A stretch of DNA of 64,000 nucleotides. Origin: Psychrobacter submarinus (GTDB lineage Bacteria; Pseudomonadota; Gammaproteobacteria; Pseudomonadales; Moraxellaceae). Shown here in pieces: positions 28,445 through 37,800 of this stretch (position 1 is its first letter; the number at the start of each line of letters is the position of its first letter). Location of the stretch: NCBI RefSeq assembly GCF_904846685.1, contig NZ_CAJHBQ010000003.1, positions 302,257-366,256 of the forward strand. Reading direction: 5' to 3'. The notes beneath the pieces were generated by a model. The model ran no database searches and was not told where the DNA came from. It saw only the letters and a program-made list of their open reading frames with translations. The position numbers and the translations under genes are program-made.

Positions 28445-29092
28445 ATGACCTCATTACTTCCGCGTTTATATTCGTTTCGTCGCTGCCCTTATGCGATGCG
28501 GGCGCGCCTTGCTTTATTATTTGCTGAATTACCAGTTGAGCTACGAGAGATCGTGCTAAAAAACAAACCAAGCCAAATGTTAGCGATTAGTCCGAAAGGC
28601 ACAGTACCCGTCTTGCAGCTGCCTGAGGGCAGGGTAATTGAAGAAAGCCGAGAAATCATGATATGGGCGCTTGAACAGAATGACAAACAAGGACTGCTCG
28701 ATGCTAAGCTTATCAAACAGGCAAATGACTTACTCGACAAAAATGATCATGAGTTTAAACACTGGCTTGATCACTACAAGTATGCAGACCGTTATCCTGA
28801 GATGAGTCAGGCTGAGTATCAAGAGCGAGGCGAGGTATTCTTACAGAGTTTAGAGACTTTGCTAAATAAAAATGCTTATTTGCTAGGTGATAGCATCAGT
28901 ATCGCTGATATTGGTGTTATGCCTTTTGTACGCCAATTCGCTCACGTAGACCGCGACGTTTTTTATGGCTTGCCATACCCAAAGCTGCAAAGTTGGTTAC
29001 AGGACTGGCTAGAACATCCGCTATTTAAGCAAGCTATGACGAAGTTCGATCCTTGGCAAGAAGGCGACGAGGTAATCATATTTCCTAATTAA
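28445..29092 (+). CDS. Glutathione S-transferase family protein
   Basis: The 215-residue protein has an N-terminal thioredoxin-like domain starting PRLYSFRRCPYAMRARLAL (Cys14-Pro-Tyr active-site position), with SPKGTVPVLQLPEG and EESREIMIWAL (the glutathione-binding cis-Pro and Glu-Ser region). A helical C-terminal domain has GDSISIADIGVMPFVRQFA. The CPYAMR motif suggests a Cys-type or omega-like GST with thiol-transferase chemistry, but the substrate is unknown. Confidence 0.87.
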   Translation: MTSLLPRLYSFRRCPYAMRARLALLFAELPVELREIVLKNKPSQMLAISPKGTVPVLQLPEGRVIEESREIMIWALEQNDKQGLLDAKLIKQANDLLDKNDHEFKHWLDHYKYADRYPEMSQAEYQERGEVFLQSLETLLNKNAYLLGDSISIADIGVMPFVRQFAHVDRDVFYGLPYPKLQSWLQDWLEHPLFKQAMTKFDPWQEGDEVIIFPN

Positions 29093-29234
29093 AGTAGATA
29101 TATCATCCAGCCAGTTTAAAATTACATTATAGACAATGAATTTGTCGCCTATTGCCAAGTACAAGCCAATGCTCTGTATAATGAGACAATAGAACATTCC
29201 TTTAGCGATACGCTTTTAACTAGAAGACTTTACT

Positions 29235-30917
29235 ATGCCAAACCAACGTCCGTTATATATTCCCTTTGCAGGTCCTGCGCTATTAGAAACCCCTTTACTA
29301 AATAAGGGTAGCGCCTTTTCACCAGAAGAACGTGATAGCTTTAATTTAACCGGATTATTGCCTCATACCATCGAGACGATTGAAGAGCAATCTTTGCGCG
29401 CTTATCATCAACTTCGCTCATTCACTGACGACATGGATAAGCATATTTACTTACGCAACATTCAAGATACCAATGAGACCTTATTTCATCATTTGATTGA
29501 CCAACATATTGAAGAGGTTATGCCGCTCATCTATACCCCAACGGTTGGGCAAGCTTGCGAGAAGTTTTCGCAGATTTATCGCCGAAAGCGCGGTATATTT
29601 ATCTCTTATCCCGAGCGTCATAAAATCGATGATATGCTACAAAACGCCACTAAACAAAAGGTAAAAGTGATCGTAGTCACTGACGGTGAGCGTATATTAG
29701 GCCTAGGCGATCAAGGCATTGGCGGTATGGGCATTCCCATTGGTAAACTATCTTTATACACTGCGTGCGGCGGTATCAGCCCTGCTTACTGTCTACCCGT
29801 ATTATTAGATGTCGGTACCAATAATCAGCAGCTGCTTGATGACCCTATGTACATGGGCTGGAGAAATCCGCGCATCTCTGGTGAGGAATACAATGAATTT
29901 GTCGATTTATTTATTCAAGCCGTTAAGCGGCGCTGGCCAGAGGTGCTCTTACAATTTGAAGATTTTGCACAAGAAAACGCCACGCCACTATTAAATAAAT
30001 ATCGCGATCAATTATGCTGCTTTAATGATGATATTCAGGGTACGGCTGCGGTTTCAGTCGGTACATTGATCGCAGCATGCTTAAACAAAGGCCAAAAACT
30101 CAGTGAGCAGAACATAGCGTTTTTGGGTGCAGGATCGGCAGGCTGCGGTATTGCAGAGCATATTATTCGCCAAATGCAGCGTGAAGGCTTAAGTGAGGCG
30201 CAGGCACGCAGACAGGTATTTATGGTGGATCGTTATGGCCTACTCACCGATAACATGACAGAGCTACAAGCGTTCCAAGTGCCACTAGTGCAAAAAGAAG
30301 CAGATATGCAGCACTGGGATAAGAGTCAGAAACTTGGGCTTTTACAAGTGGTTAAACAAGCAAAGATAACGGTATTGTTTGGGGTTAGCGGGCAAAAAGG
30401 TCTGTTTACCCAAGAGATTATTGAGTCTTTATGTGCCAACACAGAACATCCTATTGTGCTACCGCTGTCAAACCCAACGTCTCGCGTTGAAGCCACACCG
30501 CAAGAAGTGACAAACTGGAGCGACGGACGCGCAATCATTGCTACGGGTAGTCCTTTTGCCAATACCACTTATAATGGTCAGTCTTTTGAAGTGTCACAAT
30601 GTAATAATAGCTATATATTCCCAGGTATAGGCTTGGGGGTCTTGGTAGCACGGGCAACAGGGATCAGCGATAATATGCTCATGGCCGCAAGCCAGGCCCT
30701 AGCAGATATATCTATGGAATACAAAAAAGCACCCGGTGCTATATTACCGCCCATCAACGTCATTAAAGAGATTAGTGAAAAAATAGCTCATGCTGTGGCA
30801 ATGCAAGCTGTTGAAGATAAGCTTGCCCTGCCAGTCACGGCAGAAAACCTACAACGTCGATTAGAAGCAAATTTTTGGTTACCTGAGTATCGTAATTATC
30901 GCCGTACTTCTTTTTAG
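29235..30917 (+). CDS. maeA: NAD-dependent malic enzyme
   Basis: The 560-residue enzyme decarboxylates malate to pyruvate. It has the malic N-terminal domain ([43 protein letters not shown] with the catalytic Tyr, and [23 protein letters not shown]) and the NAD-binding domain ([43 protein letters not shown]). The order and length match E. coli MaeA (565), which is NAD-specific. Together with PpsA it could feed C4 acids into gluconeogenesis. It is the last core gene before the accessory region. Confidence 0.94.
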   Translation: MPNQRPLYIPFAGPALLETPLLNKGSAFSPEERDSFNLTGLLPHTIETIEEQSLRAYHQLRSFTDDMDKHIYLRNIQDTNETLFHHLIDQHIEEVMPLIYTPTVGQACEKFSQIYRRKRGIFISYPERHKIDDMLQNATKQKVKVIVVTDGERILGLGDQGIGGMGIPIGKLSLYTACGGISPAYCLPVLLDVGTNNQQLLDDPMYMGWRNPRISGEEYNEFVDLFIQAVKRRWPEVLLQFEDFAQENATPLLNKYRDQLCCFNDDIQGTAAVSVGTLIAACLNKGQKLSEQNIAFLGAGSAGCGIAEHIIRQMQREGLSEAQARRQVFMVDRYGLLTDNMTELQAFQVPLVQKEADMQHWDKSQKLGLLQVVKQAKITVLFGVSGQKGLFTQEIIESLCANTEHPIVLPLSNPTSRVEATPQEVTNWSDGRAIIATGSPFANTTYNGQSFEVSQCNNSYIFPGIGLGVLVARATGISDNMLMAASQALADISMEYKKAPGAILPPINVIKEISEKIAHAVAMQAVEDKLALPVTAENLQRRLEANFWLPEYRNYRRTSF

Positions 30918-31279
30918 GGCTATAAAATATAAAGAGATAAGCTGATTATTATCAAAAATAGTAGTCAGCTCATTAATGATAATTACTTATATATTATTAG
31001 CTTGGATGATAATAATAACTTGAGCTTTTTAAACAACAAAAACCCCTTACAAGCCAATGCCTGTAAGGGTTTGAATTTGGTGGGCCCAGTATCAACCATA
31101 TTTAATCAATAAGTTTTTGATTTACATGTTATTTATTAAAAATAGTTTTGGTTATACCAACGATTATACCAACAAATGAGTTGGTGATATACTCAGCGAT
31201 CAATCAACATGGTAAAGAGTTTGACCTAAAATACTATTGTTATTTATTGTTAATACAGCGTTTTCTTGTGGCTATATTA
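30918..31279. other. Border region between maeA and the insertion-sequence block
   Basis: This 362-base region holds an imperfect hairpin at 31031-31071, a sequence TGGTGGGCCCAG at 31079-31090 that reads as a tRNA-like CCA 3' end on the minus strand, and repeated TTATACCAAC sites at 31152-31173. No gene is seen. Confidence 0.5.
31031..31071 (-). terminator. Imperfect terminator-like hairpin
   Basis: AAACCCTTACAG and TTGTAAGGGGTTT, read on the minus strand, pair with a short loop and run into T residues. It lies just downstream of the CCA-like sequence at 31079, as a tRNA terminator would. Confidence 0.5.
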
Positions 31280-32141
31280 GGGGCTGTATAGAATTGAGAA
31301 AACATTGAAAAAAATAAGCAACGCCTTACTCTAATGTTTACCACAACAAAGAAACAAGGCGTCACTTATGGCTCGCACCAAGCTCAACGATGAACATTGG
31401 CACAAGCTATTTATTATATTGCGACAAATTAACGTATATAACAAGCCCAATCTAAGACGTACCGTTGAAGGCATGTTGTACCGCATACGAGTAGGCTGTC
31501 CATGGCGAGACTTACCTTCTTATTTTGGTCATTGGTCTAGCATATATCATCAATACCGTTACTGGCGTAAAACCGGTAAATGGCAAAAGCTCATGAAGAT
31601 AGTCACAGCAAACTATGATAGTGAATGGTTATTTATAGACGGTAGCGTGGTCAAAGCTCATCAGCATAGTACAGGCGCAGCCAGTCATCTTGATGAGGCC
31701 ATTGGTAAAAGCGTTGCAGGTAATAGCAGCAAACTGCACTTAGTGGTCGATGCTTGTGGCAACCCTATACATGTTGAGCTGTCAGGTGGGCAAGTACATG
31801 ACTCTAAGATGGCAAAGGCGTTGATATTTAGCACGATTAATAACCAGACTAAAGCGGTGATTGCAGACAGGGGCTACGATAGTAGCGATATTAGAGAGTG
31901 TATCTTCACGCACTGTGCTCAGTCAGTCATACCTGTTAAGTCGAACTCTAAAAGCTGTAACGACACACTAGATTGGTATTTGTATCGTTGCCGTCATTTG
32001 GTAGAAAACGCTTTTGCTAGATTGAAACATTTTAGGGGCATTGCCACGCGATATGATAAGCTCAAAGATAGCTATGCAGCGGCGGTAATGCTCGCTTGTG
32101 TCTTTATCTGGTTGCCCCTGATTTGAATTCTATACACACCC
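31280..32141 (+). mobile_element. IS5-family insertion sequence (IS427-like)
   Basis: The left end GGGGCTGTATAGAATT at 31280-31295 and the right end, read inward from 32141 as GGGTGTGTATAGAATT, form terminal inverted repeats with two mismatches. TA flanks both sides (31278-31279 and 32142-32143), consistent with the 2-bp target duplication of this group. The 862-bp size suits the IS427 group. It lies against a truncated IS3 element. Confidence 0.82.
31368..32126 (+). CDS. IS5-family transposase
   Basis: The 252-residue transposase has an N-terminal DUF4096-like domain (ARTKLNDEHWHKLFIILRQ, RVGCPWRDLPSYFGHW) and the DDE catalytic residues in FIDGSVVKAHQH (first Asp), VIADRGYDS (second Asp) and LVENAFARLKHFRGIATRYDK (Glu). 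In many IS5/IS427 relatives the gene is split into two overlapping frames; here one uninterrupted frame covers the whole protein. The stop lies within the right terminal repeat. All catalytic motifs look intact, so the element may be active. Confidence 0.92.
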   Translation: MARTKLNDEHWHKLFIILRQINVYNKPNLRRTVEGMLYRIRVGCPWRDLPSYFGHWSSIYHQYRYWRKTGKWQKLMKIVTANYDSEWLFIDGSVVKAHQHSTGAASHLDEAIGKSVAGNSSKLHLVVDACGNPIHVELSGGQVHDSKMAKALIFSTINNQTKAVIADRGYDSSDIRECIFTHCAQSVIPVKSNSKSCNDTLDWYLYRCRHLVENAFARLKHFRGIATRYDKLKDSYAAAVMLACVFIWLPLI

Positions 32142-32841
32142 TAAATAAATAACAGTTTAAAACCTCATTGCGATAACTGCGATTAAATCTTTCAATATAA
32201 GCATTCTGATAAGGACAACCAGGCTCAATATAATCAATGTAGATACCGTGAGCCGACGCCCAATCAGTGAATATATGCGAGGTAAATTCACTGCCGTTAT
32301 CCACGCGAATTTGCTTAGGATAGCCATGCCACTCGTCTAGCTGATCAAGGTAGCGAATCACTCGGAGTGAGGGGATACTGGTACCAATATCAATACCTAG
32401 CACTTCACGGTTATAATCATCAATCACATTAAAGGTTCGAAAGCGAATCTTATTATGTAGTCTGTCACTCTTGAAATCCATAGACCATGTATGCCTTAAT
32501 ACACTTAGGGCCCTTAACGGCTGAGGATGACGTGTTGGTAGCCGTCTTTTAGACTTACGGCGTAGGTTTAAGTTTAACGCTGTATAAACACGGTGTACTC
32601 GCTTATGATTCCATTGATAGCCAAGCTTACGTATACGCTTAAAGCACTTTGGGAAGCCCCAACGATTGTGCTTGTCAGTAAGCTCATTTAAGACATCAAT
32701 AATCTCACTATCATCAGATAGCTTAGGCTTATAGTAGTAAGCGGTTCGACTCATGCAGACCACCTGACAACTCACTGCAATGCTGACATCATACTGCGCC
32801 TGTAACTCTTGCGCCCAGACTTTGCGCTCGAGGGCAGGCGC
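32142..32841 (-). pseudogene. IS3-family transposase OrfB, 3'-truncated
   Basis: The minus-strand frame encodes an IS3 OrfB: HTH_21 region (LNELTDKHNRWGFPKCFKRIRKLGY), then the integrase core rve with SMDFKSDRL (first Asp), IRVDNGSEFTS (second Asp) and IERFNRSYRNEVLNCYLF (Glu). It stops being IS3-like at the junction with the IS5 element at 32141/32142, so about the last 40 residues (the RPHxSLG region) are missing. The bases on the other side of IS5 do not continue the reading frame in a recognisable way. Upstream, the frame joins orfA through an AAAAAAG slippery site, the usual programmed -1 frameshift of this family. Confidence 0.85.
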
Positions 32842-32845
32842 TATA

Positions 32846-33162
32846 GCTTTTTTATGATATCTTCCTGCATTTGCGATTTGAGGCTTAAATCAGCATACAT
32901 CTGTTTGAGTCTGCGGTTTTCTTTTCTAGCTCTTTTAGTCGCTTCACGTCAGAGGCTTCCATACCACCGTACTTAGATTTAACTTGGCTATCGCTCCGTC
33001 TTGCGTCACTAAAACAGTCTCCCAGACGGTTTTTTAACGTTCCTCATTATAGAAAGTCGAGCTAGCAATACCGTATTTACGGCACAGCTCTTTAGCAGGT
33101 ATCCTAGCTTCTGCTTCTTTTAATATGGATACTATTTGGGTCTCAGTCATTCGTTTGCTCAT
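32846..33162 (-). pseudogene. IS3-family OrfA, degenerate
   Basis: The start MSKRMTETQIVSILKEAEA and the HTH CRKYGIASSTFYN are intact and preceded by a strong AAGGAG site. After this, about 55 bases of unrelated sequence interrupt the gene before the family sequence resumes with KYGGMEASDVKRLKELEK. One base is then missing in the expected GAAAAGGAAAAC (the sequence has GAAAAGAAAAC), which shifts the frame of the rest (RRLKQMYADLSLKSQMQEDIIKKL) before the AAAAAAG slip site at 32847-32855. The gene is therefore inactive. Confidence 0.8.
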
Positions 33163-33395
33163 ATCAAAACTCCTTATGGGTATGTTATAAGAAATTCTAC
33201 GTTTGAGCTGTGTTAGTTTAGGGGATAGTTGCAAGACTACTCCTTGTAAAAAATATCTTTGTTTATCTTATTATTTAGGCTGCTCTACTGTTATTTGTAT
33301 TCGTATACAGTGTCTGTATTTTTAGGACTACCCAGGAATAATGATTATCTAAAGAGCATTATTAATCAGGAAATCATATTGTTTATAAATAAAAA

Positions 33396-34109
33396 GGGGC
33401 TGTAGTAGATAAGCACTATGCTAGACTATTTTTATGAAGATAACCCGTTGTAAACTAAGTAAAAAATTGCAGCGAAGGCTGTTAGAGTTTTTCACAGCTG
33501 AAGTGACTGCTAGAACAGCCGCAGATTTGCTTGATATTCAGCCTAATACTGCTGCACTTTTTATCATAAAATAAGACTTGTGATAGATTACCATCTCTCA
33601 TTAGAAGCTGATGAGCTTTTTGATGGAAAAGTCGAATTAGATGAAAGTTACTTTGGCGGTGTACGCAAAGGCAAAAGAGGTCGCGGGGCTGCTGGTAAAA
33701 CCGCTGTATTTGGTATTCTAAAACGAAACGGTAAGGTGTATACCATTGTCGTAGCAGACACCAAACAGACTACCCTAATGCCTGTCATCAAGCGTAAAAT
33801 CAAGCCTGACAGCTTTGTTTATACTGATAGCTATCGAAGTTATAATGCATTAGATGTGAGCGAATTCAAACATTTCAGAGTCAATCACTCTAAAGAGTTT
33901 ACTTGTGGTAAAAACAATCACATCAATGGCATTGAGAACTTTTGGAATCAGTCTAAACGAACGCTCAGAAAATATAATGGAATTGATAAGAAGCATTTCC
34001 ATTTGTTTTTAAAAGAGTGCGAGTTTAGGTTTAACTATGGCTCACCATCTAATCAGCTGAAAACCTTGAGAAAATGGTGTGATATTTAATCCTTATCTAC
34101 TACAGCCCC
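33396..34109 (+). mobile_element. IS1595-family insertion sequence with perfect 8-bp target duplication
   Basis: GGGGCTGTAGTAGATAAG at 33396-33413 is exactly repeated in inverse at 34092-34109. The flanking octamers at 33388-33395 and 34110-34117 are both AATAAAAA, an 8-bp target duplication as expected for IS1595 elements. The element is 714 bp, a normal size for the IS1016-like group. Its transposase is frameshifted. Confidence 0.92.
33434..34089 (+). pseudogene. IS1595-family transposase with a one-base frameshift
   Basis: The N-terminal frame from ATG 33434 encodes MKITRCKLSKKLQRRLLEFF... to NTAALF and then hits a stop. Adding one T to the T5 tract near 33564 would give ALFYHKIRLVIDYH and restore a single frame of about 218 codons, the normal length. 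The rest (33580-34089) carries the ISXO2-like DDE domain: VELDESYFGGVRKGKRGRGA, YTDSYRSYNAL, HINGIENFWNQSKRTLRKYNG. The homopolymer slip could be a mutation, a sequencing error or, less likely, a site of transcriptional slippage. Confidence 0.85.
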
Positions 34110-34233
34110 AATAAAAATAGTATTCAAAGGATGCGGATAAGATTGTGAAACACCATCTGCAAATAAGATTGAAAAGCTGTGTGTCTAACTTTTCAAATAA
34201 ATCCGCTAAACTTTACTAAAGCAACCAAAAAAC

Positions 34234-34274
34234 CATAAAAAAGCCTTCCAAACTATGATCCTAGCTTGGAAGGC
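34234..34274 (-). terminator. Terminator after the adhesin/lipoprotein genes
   Basis: GCCTTCCAA (34243-34251) pairs with TTGGAAGGC (34266-34274). On the minus strand it is followed by a T-rich stretch, about 65 bases after the lipoprotein stop. Confidence 0.85.
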
Positions 34275-34336
34275 AGTATTAACAATGATAATGACAAACC
34301 TTATCTTGGTTAATGTTATAACGTTAGGTTTTTTAG

Positions 34337-34801
34337 TTAACGCGCAAATTCCGAATATTTACCGCAGGATGCAGGCAGCCAATAGAATTCAGTTGCAAAG
34401 AATTCGTCGTCGCGCATTCTGCCTTCATAACTGTCATCGAAGATAATTTTATACTGGCAAACCTCTACTCCACTATCGGTATTGTAAAATTTGAGAATGT
34501 AATCCCATTCGCGAGCATTGAAGCCTTCACTAAAATGAGGGGTGCCGATGAGTTTGTAAATCTCATCTTTAGTAGTTCCTACTCTAATCTTGGCAACATC
34601 ATTATGATTGACAATGGTACCGCCTTTTTGCCATGCTTTGTTTGGATCAGGAAAGACCAAGTCATCAGAATCAACAGAGCCATGCTGAGCACCAGGCGTC
34701 AAATGCCAAGTTGGTAAGATATTTTTTTGGCTGCAGCCAGTTACCGTAAATAGTAAAGCGGTCGTTGCCAATAAGCCATAACGATATACAGATTTTTTCA
34801 T
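34337..34801 (-). CDS. BamE/SmpA-like lipoprotein, short TpgA-type partner of the adhesin
   Basis: The 154-residue protein has a lipoprotein signal peptide with lipobox TVTGC (Cys23) and one SmpA/OmlA (BamE-like) domain: VRVGTTKDEIYKLIGTPHF-type sequence (KIRVGTTKDEIYKLIGTP), then EWDYILKFY and CQYKIIFDD. The housekeeping bamE is usually near fur or recN, whereas this copy lies 82 bases after a trimeric autotransporter on the same strand. In Acinetobacter the adhesin Ata is followed by TpgA, which combines a similar domain with a C-terminal OmpA peptidoglycan-binding domain. Here the OmpA part is absent and a terminator follows directly. Role in anchoring or assembling the adhesin is inference. 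Confidence 0.78.
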   Translation of the reverse strand: MKKSVYRYGLLATTALLFTVTGCSQKNILPTWHLTPGAQHGSVDSDDLVFPDPNKAWQKGGTIVNHNDVAKIRVGTTKDEIYKLIGTPHFSEGFNAREWDYILKFYNTDSGVEVCQYKIIFDDSYEGRMRDDEFFATEFYWLPASCGKYSEFAR

Positions 34802-34883
34802 TACACATTCCTAAATATATTTTATGGGTAAATTGACAGCGTCTATTCATAGATAAACGCTGCCATGAAGTAGTGTGCTTATA

Positions 34884-37800
34884 TTAGAAATGGAAGCCTG
34901 CACCAACTGCGCCGCCTGCATTGCCTTGAGTATCTGCTGTACCATTTACCTTAATGACCCAGCGACCATTATCAGATACTTTAGAGACACCAATCGCCAC
35001 TGCACTCTGACCATTATAAGTAGCGATACCACCACCAACCATTGACTTACCAGGGATGTAAGCTTGTGGTAGTGAAGACATAGCCATTGCTGCTGAAACA
35101 CCCGCATTTGCATCGTCTTCTACTTCATTTATTTTATAACCTAGCTCATTAACACTGTTACTGAGCTTCCCATCAAGCGCATTAAGCTGACCAAGGTTGA
35201 CAGCATCATTGACTTCGATGCCATCAGCGACACCAGTGATTGTTTTATTACCTGCATTGATGCCTTCTGTGGTCATGCTTGGACCATCTTTGATGGTGAT
35301 ACCATTATTGCTGACTGTGGTATTACCTGTGGTCACACTATCAGCCGTGACACTGTCCACACTGATATTGCCATTCAAATCAAACTTAATGCCGCTGCCA
35401 GTGGTGGTTGTAGTGATGTTATCGCTGCCTTCAAACTTAAGGGCAGTGCCATCGCCTACTGGTTTATTGAAGTTGTCACCATTATCAGCACCGAAGCTTA
35501 GACCAGCATCTAGTCTGTCAGTATTGGCTTGAATATTATCAGTGTTGACTTTGATATCTTCATTGGCCTGAGCATTACCTTGGTTAATAGAAGCAATAGC
35601 ATCACTGATATTCCCTTTACCAGTACCGCCGATGTTATTAGCGGTTAGGTTACCATCTGCATCATAGGTAGCATCACCACCGATAATGCCAGCAACATCG
35701 CTACCAAGATTATGCAATTGACCACCATTGATGGCATCAGTACTACCTGCAGCGATAGAGCCACCTTTGACATTGGTGATAGTGGTACCTGCTGCGCCGC
35801 CTAATGTAATGCTGCCTTTATTGACAGTATCATCTGGGTTTTTGTCGTATTGCACGGCAGCGTTACTGAGCGCTTCATTGCTATCACCCAGTGCATCACT
35901 GACTGCTTTTAGCTGTGAGACGTTGACCGCATCGGAATCCGCCGTACCTGCGGCAACGCCAGTGACTTGACGATATACGTTATTAGCCGCATCACCCACA
36001 GCAACTGCGCCTGTAGTACTGGTTGTGGCAGCAATAGCAGCATTGCTAACGGCCCCAAATCCTGCGATACCCGCGCCCGTCATCGCTGCAGAGCCGGTAC
36101 CCAATACTACCGAGCCTTCGACAGTTTGAGTCACATTATTACCGAAGACAAAGGTGTCATTACTATTAATTGTATTGTTATTACCCACTGAGTAACTGTT
36201 ACTGCCATTAATAATACTTGGATCACCAAAGGCACCAGAGTTATCGCCATTAACAACGTTGCCGGTACCGATACTAATGGACTGATTACCTAACGCTTGC
36301 GCGCCATCACCAATAGCAATTGATGACTCACCTGCAACCTCTGACCCTTTACCTATAACGACAGATTTTGTCGCATCGGCCGAGGCAAACGTGTCATGAC
36401 CTAAGGCTACTGTGCTATCAGCGCCAGCTTCGATAATGGCGTTGACACCGATGGCAGTAGAGTCTAGACCACCTGCGCTTGAGTCATTGGTCACACCGTT
36501 AGCAATGTCGCCTTTGCTTTGACTACTAGCATTGGTATGGGCAAATTTTACGCCTTCCGTGTTCATTTTTTGCACCGTCTCACCGATGGTCAAGCGATCA
36601 GTGACTTCTTGGCCTTCTTTATTATAGGTTAAGAATAAAGATTCTAAGTCATTGTTATTTACATTGTTGTTAACCACTTGATCTGCCAAATTTACCGTGA
36701 CCTCATCACCGTTTTTATCAAACACCTTGACCTTAGTAACACTATCAAGCTGACCTTTATTAACTGCATCAGAGGCGTTGATACCATTGGCAACGTTAGT
36801 AAGCGTCGTTCCACCACTAACGACGATGTCGTTATCATTGTCATCTTTACCGACGATAGCTGGTGTACCAGCGAAGCTGACTTGGTCGTAGTTTACTGTG
36901 TTGTCAGGGTTTCGATTATACTGAACCCCGCCTGCGGTAATATTGCCAGTAATGGCGTCTAACTGACGTTTATTCACTGCATCGCCAGCGTTTGTGCCAT
37001 CTTTTAGGTTGGTGATGGTAGAACCACCGGCATTAATGCCACTTGCAGTAATGCTTGGACCGGTTACATCACCTTGGGTGTCTGTAAAGCTGATGCCGCT
37101 TTGATTAAAGATACTTCTGTTACCCGTTGCATCTGTAACAGTAAAGCCTTCAGCACCATAGTTGCTGGTGCTGGTACCGTCAGTGACGCTGGTACCTGCA
37201 GTGGTGATGGTGGTTGCATTACCTGCACCATCATCAACTTTTACACCATCGCTGTTGGTGACGCTGTTGCCAGTCGTCACGCTACCATTAGCACCAAGAT
37301 CAATATTCTCAGAAAGCTTGACCGTTAGGGTGTCGTCAGTACTAGCAACCACACCAATGTTGTTATCAGTTAGTTCAGTAGCTCCGCCACGAACTTTTAA
37401 TTCTTCACCCAGTTTACGAGTGAACGGTGTTGCAGTGTTGTTGTCGCCTGAGAATTTTAGACCAGCATTGGTCAAACCTGTAACTGCCGTATTTACATCG
37501 CCTGCGTTGACGGCATTGTTTGCATTGGCAGCAAGAGTAATGTCTCCTGCACTGGCAACGCCTGTTAGTTGACGATTAGCGCCATCGACATTGGTAAACT
37601 CAACACTGGTACCACCCGTTTGAGCACCAACGGTGATCGCGCCTGTACCAGTATCTTGACGAACCAGACCAGTTTTACCTGAGGCCAGATCTGCAAGACC
37701 AGAAGTGTTTGCCGTGGTGCGACCATCTAAGTTGCCTAGTGCGCTACCGACATCGTTATAGTCTGTGGTGCTACCATCGTTATTACCGTTGTTTAAGGTA

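Noticed and set aside
31079..31090. A complete tRNA gene at the island border
   Set aside because: Only the CCA-like end is present; no T arm, anticodon arm or D arm can be formed from adjoining sequence.
32142..33162. Functional IS3 element
   Set aside because: OrfA has an inserted segment and a one-base deletion, and OrfB lacks its 3' end.
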